Of a stretch of 35,799 bases of DNA, positions 1-7,241 are shown piece by piece. The position numbers and the translations under genes were made by a program. Source of the stretch: Bacteroidales bacterium (GTDB lineage: Bacteria > Bacteroidota > Bacteroidia > Bacteroidales > VadinHA17). The stretch's first letter is position 1. Each line of letters begins with the position of its first letter. The stretch spans positions 1-35,799 of the forward strand of contig WOYX01000049.1 in assembly GCA_011620595.1 (NCBI GenBank), in the 5' to 3' direction. Under the pieces are notes generated by a model. That model was not told the origin of the DNA. It saw only the letters and a program-made list of their open reading frames with translations, and did not search any database.

Positions 1-2095
1 TGGCCTCATCGGAACAGACAGTCTGCGTCGCCGGCGTGGCTACGCCTACAGGCTTAATAATAGTAACTGTAAGTGTTTCTGAGGTGACCTGACATGAAGC
101 CCCGATACTTTCTTCGACTTTTACTGTGCCTGGGTTGGTGGCGCCCCAATTCACGGTGATCGAATTGGTGCCCTGCCCGCTGGCAATCGATCCACCGGTG
201 ACCTCCCAGAGATAGTTGTGGCCTGCCACATTGGCTGTAGTATAAATTACCCCCGCAGCATTCGGGCAAACAGTAGCAGGACCTGCCACGGAAGGTGCTG
301 GTGGAGTTCCGATAATAACATTTACATTAACAGTGCCGCTAATATCCAGAACAGGATCGCCCGGCATACCGCCAAACTCAATATAATATCCTTCAGGGCG
401 CCAAATGCCGGAGCCTATACCAAACCCATTGTCATCCCAGGTCCCCTCCGTCAGGTAATGACAGAAATCCTGATCACCGTCATCGTTGGGCTCACCGTCA
501 TCCCAGTTTGCATAGGTAATTTCAGAACCATTCTCATCCCCCAGCCAGAATGAGGTTCCGGCATCAGGGCCCGTCACCCATTGCCAGTCTCCCTCAGCCG
601 AGTAGAAGTCGCTTGCACCAACCCAGACCGCACCTCCTGTCATCTGGGACCTGAGGAAAGTGTTTTCAGCAGCGGAGCCAATTGTAACCAAGTACCCCTG
701 CATTCCGAAAAGATGCGACCTGTCGGCAAACAGAATCGCGTCATGCCATCTGGTGTTGAGTACCGGAACATACCGATAATAATGCCCTGTTGAAGGCAAT
801 ACCCTCTCCAGAGAGATGATTATCTCCCTGTTGCCAGTGACCGGACCCGGATTGCTGTTGGAATAGGTGAGGGTCCGAAGAACACTTTCATATTGGGAGG
901 TAGTTGCCCTTCCGCTAAGTACCAGCAACCCATAATTTGCATTATATGTTGCCGTGATTCCGTGTCCCGGAGTAAAGCCAAGCAGATCCTGTCCCGCCTG
1001 GAATCCTGTTCCAATCTGAACATAAGCACCGGAAATGATCTGATCTGCACCGTCGGTTATGGTCAGTTCAGGAGCAATTAATAACGGGGTGCCGCAATAC
1101 TCAAGATCTCCTGATACATAAAGATCAGGAGGCGGGGGCAGGCAACCGAGCGCATTGAAGACAATGGCATCCAGGTAACAATAATCCGAGCCTGAAGCCA
1201 GCCTTATCCTTATCTGATTAGTGTTTTGCGATGCAGTTACAATTTCAGTCAGAAAAATCGGAGACTCTCCAACATACGGCGTGAGTTGCCTGGGCGTTCC
1301 CCATCCGGTGCCGTCTGATTCCTCAACAGAAAGAACGGAGGAAGCGACTCCGGTTACATCAATAGGTCTCCAGATTATGTAATACTGCTGACCGGCCGGA
1401 ATTGTGTGAGGCAGGCTAATTATAGCCCAGTCGCCGCTGCTGTTGAATGATGCCCCTCGCCCGTCAGGTACACCGGAGAGATAGGTATAATTTGAAACAC
1501 TGTTCTGATTAGTCGAGGCCACCGGTAATGCATTACCTGAAAACAGCCTGGAGGAATAGCCTGCTCCGCAGATATCGGAGTAGCATTTTGTAGCATTATA
1601 AGAGATCGCATCAAGATAAAAGTCATTTGTGCCGGAAGCCATATATATTCTCAGAAACCGCGTGTCATTTTCTGCTGTGATCTCAGAACTGAAAAACGAT
1701 TTGTTCGAAGTGGTCAGTAATCCACTTAATGAATGCTCGGTAAAATTTACGTTATCGAGAGACTCACGCCACCAAATTATTGTGGAACCCGACATGCTCT
1801 GATGCTGTCTCCAAAAAAAAGTGTAAGTCTGGCCAGCCCTCACTGTATCAATCAGGTCAATAATGATATACTGACCATGGTTGCTGAAGTAGGCTCCGGA
1901 GCCATCAGGAGTACCAAGTGCGTTTGATCCTGTAATGCCCTCATATGCATGATCCGTCACCAGTATCGACCCAAAGCCCTGTACCGTTTGGGAAATCTTC
2001 CCCGCTCCGCACTGAGGTGATGCAGTTTCGGCAAAAAACAAACTAAAAATAACCACCAGCGATGGCAGTATTGCCTTTCTGTTACCTATAAACAT
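1..2095 (-). CDS. Secreted modular adhesin with C-type lectin and PKD-like domains (3' end outside window)
   Basis: The frame is open from an ATG at 2095 to the window edge (698 codons visible), so the C-terminus is missing. It begins with a signal peptide (residues 1 to about 28: basic start, hydrophobic core, cleavage near ETASPQ). Two homologous ~143-aa modules follow (29-172 and 176-318). Both open with CGAG and share PDG.GA.F, a W-R segment and a closing ASG..FYLDAI/YCYLDAI motif, so they look like an internal duplication of a beta-sandwich binding module. Residues about 325-430 resemble cadherin/VCBS-like repeats (SGRAT..QYE..LRTLTY). A C-type lectin domain spans about 435-590, with EPN at 535-537 and WDDN at 553-556, the calcium/sugar site of mannose-type lectins. 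A PKD-like domain (about 600-690) precedes the break. Inferred role: a surface or secreted glycan-binding adhesin, probably exported by T9SS; the sorting domain would lie beyond base 1. Confidence 0.8.
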   Translation of the reverse strand, partial: MFIGNRKAILPSLVVIFSLFFAETASPQCGAGKISQTVQGFGSILVTDHAYEGITGSNALGTPDGSGAYFSNHGQYIIIDLIDTVRAGQTYTFFWRQHQSMSGSTIIWWRESLDNVNFTEHSLSGLLTTSNKSFFSSEITAENDTRFLRIYMASGTNDFYLDAISYNATKCYSDICGAGYSSRLFSGNALPVASTNQNSVSNYTYLSGVPDGRGASFNSSGDWAIISLPHTIPAGQQYYIIWRPIDVTGVASSVLSVEESDGTGWGTPRQLTPYVGESPIFLTEIVTASQNTNQIRIRLASGSDYCYLDAIVFNALGCLPPPPDLYVSGDLEYCGTPLLIAPELTITDGADQIISGAYVQIGTGFQAGQDLLGFTPGHGITATYNANYGLLVLSGRATTSQYESVLRTLTYSNSNPGPVTGNREIIISLERVLPSTGHYYRYVPVLNTRWHDAILFADRSHLFGMQGYLVTIGSAAENTFLRSQMTGGAVWVGASDFYSAEGDWQWVTGPDAGTSFWLGDENGSEITYANWDDGEPNDDGDQDFCHYLTEGTWDDNGFGIGSGIWRPEGYYIEFGGMPGDPVLDISGTVNVNVIIGTPPAPSVAGPATVCPNAAGVIYTTANVAGHNYLWEVTGGSIASGQGTNSITVNWGATNPGTVKVEESIGASCQVTSETLTVTIIKPVGVATPATQTVCSDEA

Positions 2096-2228
2096 TCTAC
2101 AGCGTACTATTTATGGCCTCCAACTGCTGCCTGATACTTTTACTGATACTTTTACTTATACTAAGAAACGCTGAAATGGTTACTTCATTGTAGGAGAAAT
2201 TACATCTCTCAAAGCGTGAAGGTCCTAC

Positions 2229-2260
2229 AAAAAAAAAGTGCCGGCAACCGGGGCCGGCAC
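2229..2260 (-). terminator. Rho-independent terminator of the ftsX-queA operon
   Basis: On the minus strand, a perfect 8-bp GC-rich stem (GTGCCGGC / GCCGGCAC, 2238-2260, loop of 7) is followed by nine T residues (2229-2237). It lies 49 bases past the queA stop codon, in the right orientation to end that operon before the lectin gene. Confidence 0.88.
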
Positions 2261-2309
2261 GATTTATCCACATTGGCAAATGTTTATTAACATGTATCAG
2301 TGCTGAAAA

Positions 2310-3359
2310 TTAAAGAATTAGCATTGCATCACCGTAGGTTCCGAAGCGATATTTCTCCTTAACGGCGGTGCGGTAGGCTTCAAATGTCAGATTGTAGCCG
2401 GCAAATGCGGAAACCATCATCAGCAGCGTCGAATAGGGAAGATGGAAGTTGCTCACAAGCATATCGGGCACCTTGAACTCATAAGGCGGAAAGATGAACT
2501 TGTTCGTCCAGCCGTTGAACGGCTTGACCATACCAGAGGTTGAGACCGAACTTTCAAGCGTACGTATGACCGTAGTGCCGACAGCACAGATCCTGTTCCT
2601 CCGATGCTTTGCATTGTTGATGGTCCCGGCCGCAGCTTCGGAGATGATGATCCTCTCAGAATCAACCTTGTGCTTGGTCAGATCCTCAACATCCACATTC
2701 CGGAAATTTCCCAGTCCCAGATGCAAAGTGATCTCCGCGAATTCCACACCCACTATCTCCAGTCTCTTGAGTAACTCTCTGCTGAAATGCAGTCCTGCCG
2801 TAGGCGCAGCCACTGCACCCTCATGCTTGGCAAAGATAGTCTGGTACCTGTCGCTGTCCTCGGGCTCCACAGGCCTGTTGATAAACCTTGGCAGGGGAGT
2901 CTCTCCCAGGGAATAGAGGGTCTGCTTGAACTCTTCATATGTACCGTCAAAGAGAAACCTCAGTGTCCTGCCCCTGGAGGTGGTGTTGTCAATCACCTCC
3001 GCAACAAGCATATCGTCCTCACCGAAGTAAAGTTTGTTGCCGATCCGGATCTTTCTGGCCGGGTCGACAAGCACATCCCACAATCTCTGCTCACGGTTCA
3101 GCTCCCTCAGGAGAAAAACTTCTATCTCTGCACCTGTCTTTTCCTTGTTGCCGTAAAGCCTTGCAGGGAAAACCTTCGTGTTGTTGAAGACCAGCACATC
3201 ATGCTCCCTGAAATACTCAACAATATCCTTAAATATCTTATGTTCAACCTCTCCGGTGTCACGATGCACAACCATCAACCTCGATTCGTCCCTGTTTTTT
3301 GAGGGATAAAGTGCAATCAGTTCCTGGGGCAGGGTGTACTTAAACTGAGATAGTTTCAT
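2310..3359 (-). CDS. queA: S-adenosylmethionine:tRNA ribosyltransferase-isomerase
   Basis: QueA transfers and isomerises the ribosyl group of S-adenosylmethionine onto preQ1-modified tRNA to make epoxyqueuosine in the cytoplasm. The 349-aa product has the usual family length and landmarks: the N-terminal [11 protein letters not shown] segment, [11 protein letters not shown], the GAEIEVFLL stretch, GETPLPRFI, the highly conserved [11 protein letters not shown] motif, [10 protein letters not shown] and the C-terminal [10 protein letters not shown]. The ATG at 3359 (MKLSQFKY) is preferred over an upstream in-frame TTG at 3425, because that extension would run into truB. It is the last gene of the ftsX-DUF3098-uppP-truB-queA operon, 28 bases after truB, and is followed by a strong terminator. 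Confidence 0.96.
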   Translation of the reverse strand: MKLSQFKYTLPQELIALYPSKNRDESRLMVVHRDTGEVEHKIFKDIVEYFREHDVLVFNNTKVFPARLYGNKEKTGAEIEVFLLRELNREQRLWDVLVDPARKIRIGNKLYFGEDDMLVAEVIDNTTSRGRTLRFLFDGTYEEFKQTLYSLGETPLPRFINRPVEPEDSDRYQTIFAKHEGAVAAPTAGLHFSRELLKRLEIVGVEFAEITLHLGLGNFRNVDVEDLTKHKVDSERIIISEAAAGTINNAKHRRNRICAVGTTVIRTLESSVSTSGMVKPFNGWTNKFIFPPYEFKVPDMLVSNFHLPYSTLLMMVSAFAGYNLTFEAYRTAVKEKYRFGTYGDAMLIL

Positions 3360-3387
3360 GATCCATTTCCGATTAGTGCAAGAATAT

Positions 3388-4110
3388 TTATACGAATGAA
3401 TTTCTTTTTTGTTCCAAATTCTCAAGAAAAAATTGCAATTCTTCTATAGTCAGTGCCTTGTCATTGCGAAATTCGCCTATTGCGTCACGGACAAGTCCTG
3501 ACAGATGAGCCCCGCTACCCAGTGCCGCACCCAGGTCACGCGCAAAAGCCCTGATATATGTGCCCTTGCTGCAGACGATCCGTATACGTGCCTCCATCCC
3601 GTTGAAATCAAGCAGCCTGAGCTCATGGAACTGTACCTTCACCTTGTCCAGCTTTTTGTCGATCTTTTTTCTGGCAAGCTTGTAAGCCCTCTGGCCGTCG
3701 ATGAACTTCGCTGAAAAAAGAGGAGGTTCCTGGTCCTGCTCGCCAAGAAATTCTTTCAGCCTATCTTCAATCATCCCGGCAGTGATGTGATCTGCCGGAT
3801 ACTCCCTGTCGACTTCACTCTCCAGGTCAAACGAGGGTGTTGTCTGTCCGAATCTTATCACTGCCGTATACTCCTTGTCCATTTTCCCGAACTCCTCAAT
3901 CTTCTTTGTCGCCCTACCCGTACAGACTATCATCAGGCCTGTCGCCAGCGGATCCAGCGTCCCGGCATGACCTACCTTCAGCTTCTTCAGTCCGCAGTGA
4001 TGCCTGATAGCATACCTGACCTTCTTCACCAGGTCAAAGGAGGTCCAGTAAAGCGGCTTTTGCAGCAGCAGTACCTCACCCTCCTCAAAATCCGCACAGC
4101 TCTTCAGCAC
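3388..4110 (-). CDS. truB: tRNA pseudouridine(55) synthase TruB
   Basis: TruB makes pseudouridine 55 in the T loop of tRNAs. The product shows [19 protein letters not shown] at its start, the catalytic [11 protein letters not shown] loop (nucleophile Asp53 when counted from the GTG), the ATK.IEE..K.YTA segment, [18 protein letters not shown] and [15 protein letters not shown]. No ATG precedes the conserved core. The GTG at 4110 gives the usual short N-terminus and starts two bases after the uppP stop codon. A TTG at 4152 would add 14 residues and overlap uppP, so the exact start is uncertain. It sits between uppP and queA, the common Bacteroidota arrangement. Confidence 0.93.
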   Translation of the reverse strand: MLKSCADFEEGEVLLLQKPLYWTSFDLVKKVRYAIRHHCGLKKLKVGHAGTLDPLATGLMIVCTGRATKKIEEFGKMDKEYTAVIRFGQTTPSFDLESEVDREYPADHITAGMIEDRLKEFLGEQDQEPPLFSAKFIDGQRAYKLARKKIDKKLDKVKVQFHELRLLDFNGMEARIRIVCSKGTYIRAFARDLGAALGSGAHLSGLVRDAIGEFRNDKALTIEELQFFLENLEQKRNSFV

Positions 4111-4112
4111 CC

Positions 4113-4889
4113 TCAGGCAAAAATTATAAGTGACAGTCCTACTACAAGACAATAGAGGGCAAACCAGCCCAGCTTGCCCTTTCGGACTATGTTTATCATC
4201 CAGCGGCAGGCGACATAGCCTGACACAAAGGCAGCAACAAAGGAGATTATCAGCGGGAACATCACCACATCTACAGCGGCACTTTCGGTTGTGATGACTT
4301 GCATAAAATTGGCTCCTATTATCGGGACAATGACCATCAGGAAGGAGAAGCGCGCCAGCTCATCCTTGCTGTTCCCCAGCATCAGTCCGGTTGCTATGGT
4401 CGAACCCGACCTTGACCAGCCGGGAAGTACGGCGAAAGCCTGGGCGATGCCCATTACGAAAGCGCCGCCGTAGGTGATCGGCTTGTCTCTCTTCTTCACG
4501 AAATGGCCGAGAGCAAGGAACAGGGCTGTCACAAGCAGAAATGACCCGGTGATGTCCATATCTGCAATGAAAAGTGATTCAACCTCATCTCTCAGTGTGA
4601 ACCCGACAATCGCCACCGGTATCATCGAAACGATAATCTTCAGCGCATATACCATCTCCTCGTTCATCGTGAACCTGAAGACCCCTTTCAGTAGTTTTAT
4701 TATCTCCTTCCAGAATACTGCTATTATACTCAACACTGTTGCACCGTGAACAGCAACAGAAAAGAGGAAACTCTCCTCTATTCCGTCGAAAACATATTTC
4801 ACTATCTCAAGGTGCCCGTCACTGCTGACCGGCAAAAACTCAGTCAGTCCCTGTACCAGACCAAATATCAGGGCTTCGTACCAATTCAT
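4113..4889 (-). CDS. uppP: Undecaprenyl-diphosphatase UppP/BacA
   Basis: This integral membrane enzyme dephosphorylates undecaprenyl pyrophosphate so that the lipid carrier can be reused for peptidoglycan and O-antigen synthesis. The 258-aa protein is hydrophobic throughout, with about eight membrane spans. It carries both family motifs: (E/Q)xxxE as Q13-GLT-E17 followed by FLPVSSDGH, and the PGxSRSG motif as LPGWSRSGST (Arg160). The residue after VSS is Asp24, where Thr or Ser is common; I do not take this as loss of function. ATG start at 4889. It lies 31 bases downstream of the DUF3098 gene. Confidence 0.94.
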   Translation of the reverse strand: MNWYEALIFGLVQGLTEFLPVSSDGHLEIVKYVFDGIEESFLFSVAVHGATVLSIIAVFWKEIIKLLKGVFRFTMNEEMVYALKIIVSMIPVAIVGFTLRDEVESLFIADMDITGSFLLVTALFLALGHFVKKRDKPITYGGAFVMGIAQAFAVLPGWSRSGSTIATGLMLGNSKDELARFSFLMVIVPIIGANFMQVITTESAAVDVVMFPLIISFVAAFVSGYVACRWMINIVRKGKLGWFALYCLVVGLSLIIFA

Positions 4890-4920
4890 TCCTTCTTCCC
4901 GTGTTCCGTGTAATTGATTA

Positions 4921-5169
4921 TTACTCCCTGGGCCTCTTCATAATCGCATATATCTCAAAAATAAACCCGGCCAGGACGATCAGCGGAGCAAGTGTTATCC
5001 TCCTGAAACTGAAAATATCCTCTGAAAAGACTGTCGGATCTTCAGACCGTCCGCCCGCCATGAGAATGAACCCCAGGATAATGACACCAAATCCGATTGC
5101 CATCAGCTTGTAGTTCTCCCTACCCAGGGCAAACCCGGGTTTTTTGTCATCTTCTTTTTTAGCTGCCAT
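4921..5169 (-). CDS. DUF3098 small membrane protein
   Basis: An 82-aa protein with a charged N-terminus (AAKKEDDKKPGFALGREN) and two hydrophobic segments (about residues 23-40 and 58-75), separated by GGRSEDPTVFSEDIFSFRR. This matches the Bacteroidota family DUF3098, which is nearly always encoded between ftsX and uppP. Its function is unknown; its position suggests a link to FtsEX or to envelope assembly. The ATG at 5169 is chosen over an upstream in-frame start at 5241, which would run into ftsX. The gene begins five bases after ftsX ends. Confidence 0.88.
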   Translation of the reverse strand: MAAKKEDDKKPGFALGRENYKLMAIGFGVIILGFILMAGGRSEDPTVFSEDIFSFRRITLAPLIVLAGFIFEIYAIMKRPRE

Positions 5170-5173
5170 ATTT

Positions 5174-6052
5174 CTAATAATATAATTTATCCTCGTGTAT
5201 ACCCAGATACCTGTTAACGGCAAAAAAGGTGGAAACCGCATTTATAACCACACCCGCCACTGCCAGCGCCAGGCAGAGCAGCAGGAAAAGATTAATATTC
5301 TCGTAGGTGAATAGTGTAAAGAATTCCTTTTCTATCAGATACATGAGGCCCATTAGCAGACCTATCGCTATGAGCGCTGCCAGGAACCCGAAGAAGATGC
5401 TCCGTAAGATGAACGGCTTCCTGATAAACGACCTGTTGGCCCCGATCAGCTGCATGGTATTGATAAGGAACCTCTTGGAATAGATGGAGAGCCTGATTGT
5501 ATTGTTGATGATAGTCAATGCTATCAGAAACAGCAATGCGCTTATAATAAGCAGAAAGAGAGTTATTTTCCGGACATTGTCATTTATCAGGTTTAGAATC
5601 GACTCCTGGTAGTACACTTCATCAACAACAGGATACTCCGTTATCATCCTTTCGAGCTTGATTACACTGTCAGGATGGGTATAATCTGCAAGAAGGTAGA
5701 CATCAATCGTAGGCATCAGGGGGTTATATCCCAGGAAATCGAGGAAATCCTCTCCCAGCTCCTCCGTCAGCTTAACGGCAGCCTCATCTTTGGAAACATA
5801 TTCAGTCTGTTTGACATAAGGTCTGGCATCAAGCTCCTTCTGCAGCATCCTGATGTCAGCCTCCCTGGCATCTTCTTTCAGCATTATTGTAAACGACAGA
5901 CTCTCACGGAAATAGTCAGAAAGCTGCCGTGCATTGATCAGCACCATACCCAGTATGCCGAGCAAAAAAAGCACCAATGAGACACTAACAACAAGTGTCA
6001 CATAGGAACTGCCTAACCTGTACCTGGATATTCCTCCGGCTGATTTTGTCAC
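5174..6052 (-). CDS. ftsX: Cell division protein FtsX (permease-like)
   Basis: FtsX is the membrane partner of the ATPase FtsE; in other bacteria the pair controls peptidoglycan hydrolases at the septum. The 292-aa product has one N-terminal membrane segment (about 18-38), a periplasmic domain (about 40-165) beginning SFTIMLKEDA, and three C-terminal segments with the FtsX/MacB core NNTIRLSIYSKRFLINTMQLIGA. The start is GTG at 6052, which gives the normal short cytoplasmic N-terminus; no nearby ATG fits. ftsE is not adjacent, as is usual in Bacteroidota. It is the first gene of the ftsX-queA operon. Confidence 0.93.
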   Translation of the reverse strand: MTKSAGGISRYRLGSSYVTLVVSVSLVLFLLGILGMVLINARQLSDYFRESLSFTIMLKEDAREADIRMLQKELDARPYVKQTEYVSKDEAAVKLTEELGEDFLDFLGYNPLMPTIDVYLLADYTHPDSVIKLERMITEYPVVDEVYYQESILNLINDNVRKITLFLLIISALLFLIALTIINNTIRLSIYSKRFLINTMQLIGANRSFIRKPFILRSIFFGFLAALIAIGLLMGLMYLIEKEFFTLFTYENINLFLLLCLALAVAGVVINAVSTFFAVNRYLGIHEDKLYY

Positions 6053-6068
6053 TGTGGAAACTTTGTGT

Positions 6069-6076
6069 CAAAAATA
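6069..6076 (-). promoter_or_regulatory. Candidate -7 box for the ftsX operon
   Basis: The minus strand reads TATTTTTG, an exact TAnnTTTG match, 17 bases before the ftsX GTG. No TTG lies at the expected spacing, so the support is only this box and its position. Confidence 0.3.
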
Positions 6077-6159
6077 GCACACAAACAGCCATTTTCTGCA
6101 GGAGACCGGCGATTTTTTGATAACAAGCTATATATCTGGTACTTGCAGTGTCTAGAGGG

Positions 6160-7182
6160 TTAAATATCCAGAACTGTTACCCAGCCAAATTCATCGGGCT
6201 CATCGCCGTACTGAATACCTACCAGCTTATTGAAAAGCTTAAGGGAAACCGGTCCCGGATTACCGTCCTTGCAGTATTCATAGATCTTACCCGTATCGGG
6301 GTCGACAATCTTTGCGATTGGGCTGATTACGGCCGCGGTACCGCATGCTCCTGTCTCATCGAACTCAGCCAGCTCTTCCACCGGTACTTTCCGTATCTCG
6401 GTTTTCATGCCAAGCTTCTCTGCTAAGGATATCAGGCTTTTGTTTGTGATTGACGGCAGGATCGATTCTGACAGCGGGGTTATGTAGGTGTTGCCCTTTA
6501 TCCCGAAGAAATTAGCGGGGCCGCATTCATCGATATATTTCTTTTCTTTGGCATCAAGGAAAAGTGCATTGCCATAACCTCCATCGTGTGCCTTGATGAT
6601 TGCCCTGAGGCTGGCGGCATAGTTGCCTCCCACCTTGATATTGCCGGTGCCCAGCGGTGCAGCGCGGTCTACGTCCCGGCATATCATCATGTTTACGGGT
6701 TTGATGCCCCCCTTGAAGTAGGGGCCCACGGGTGTTACAAAGACGAGGAATGTATACTCAGTTGCGGGTTTCACGCCAACCTCTGCGCCGCTGCCAAAGA
6801 GCAGGGGCCTGATATAGAGTGATGCTCCTGATCCGTGGGGTGGAACATATTTCTCGTTAAGCCTGACGGCTGTGAAGATTGCCTCCCTGAAAAGCTCTGT
6901 CGGCACCGGTGCCATTACAATGCCTTTTGCCGAAGAGGTCATGCGCCTGGCATTGTCCTCCCAACGAAACAGTCTGACTTTTCCGTCACGGCCCCTGTAG
7001 GCCTTGAGTCCTTCAAATGACTCCTGTCCGTAATGAAGGGCTGTAGCTGCAATGTGTACACTGATATGTTCCGATTGGGAGATTTCAGGTTTGCTCCACT
7101 CTCCGTTTTTATAGTAACACCTGACGTTATAATCAGTTTTCATATAGCCAAACGGCAAATTTTTCCAGTCAAGATCTATCAT
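6160..7182 (-). CDS. ilvE: Branched-chain amino acid aminotransferase
   Basis: A PLP-dependent class IV aminotransferase that interconverts leucine, isoleucine and valine with their keto acids, at the last step of synthesis or the first of breakdown. The 340-aa length and motifs fit the larger BCAT subgroup: GQESFEGLKAYR, RPLLFGSG, the PLP lysine in NIKVGGNYAAS (Lys183), the ECGPANFFG segment, and GTAAVISPI near the C-terminus. ATG start at 7182. The gene has its own promoter (7206-7235) and is separated by 107 bases from ftsX. I see no hairpin terminator between them, so read-through into ftsX is possible. Confidence 0.95.
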   Translation of the reverse strand: MIDLDWKNLPFGYMKTDYNVRCYYKNGEWSKPEISQSEHISVHIAATALHYGQESFEGLKAYRGRDGKVRLFRWEDNARRMTSSAKGIVMAPVPTELFREAIFTAVRLNEKYVPPHGSGASLYIRPLLFGSGAEVGVKPATEYTFLVFVTPVGPYFKGGIKPVNMMICRDVDRAAPLGTGNIKVGGNYAASLRAIIKAHDGGYGNALFLDAKEKKYIDECGPANFFGIKGNTYITPLSESILPSITNKSLISLAEKLGMKTEIRKVPVEELAEFDETGACGTAAVISPIAKIVDPDTGKIYEYCKDGNPGPVSLKLFNKLVGIQYGDEPDEFGWVTVLDI

Positions 7183-7205
7183 GATAATATATGTTATGGT
7201 TGTCC

Positions 7206-7235
7206 CAAATGTAAGATTTAAAAAATTAGTTCCAA
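7206..7235 (-). promoter_or_regulatory. ilvE promoter, Bacteroidota primary sigma type
   Basis: On the minus strand, a TTG (7233-7235, inside TTTGG) is followed after 19 bases by TACATTTG (7206-7213). This fits the TTTG-N19..21-TAnnTTTG consensus described for Bacteroides primary-sigma promoters. It lies 23 bases upstream of the ilvE ATG, giving a leader of under 20 bases. It is the clearest promoter in the window. Confidence 0.68.
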
Positions 7236-7241
7236 AGGATT

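Noticed and set aside
2131-2158. Direct repeat of TGATACTTTTAC in the leader of the lectin gene
   Set aside because: Only two short AT-rich copies; too little to claim a regulatory element.
2494-3302. Open frames opposite queA (140 and 171 codons)
   Set aside because: Both are antisense to a well-conserved QueA and show no recognisable motif.
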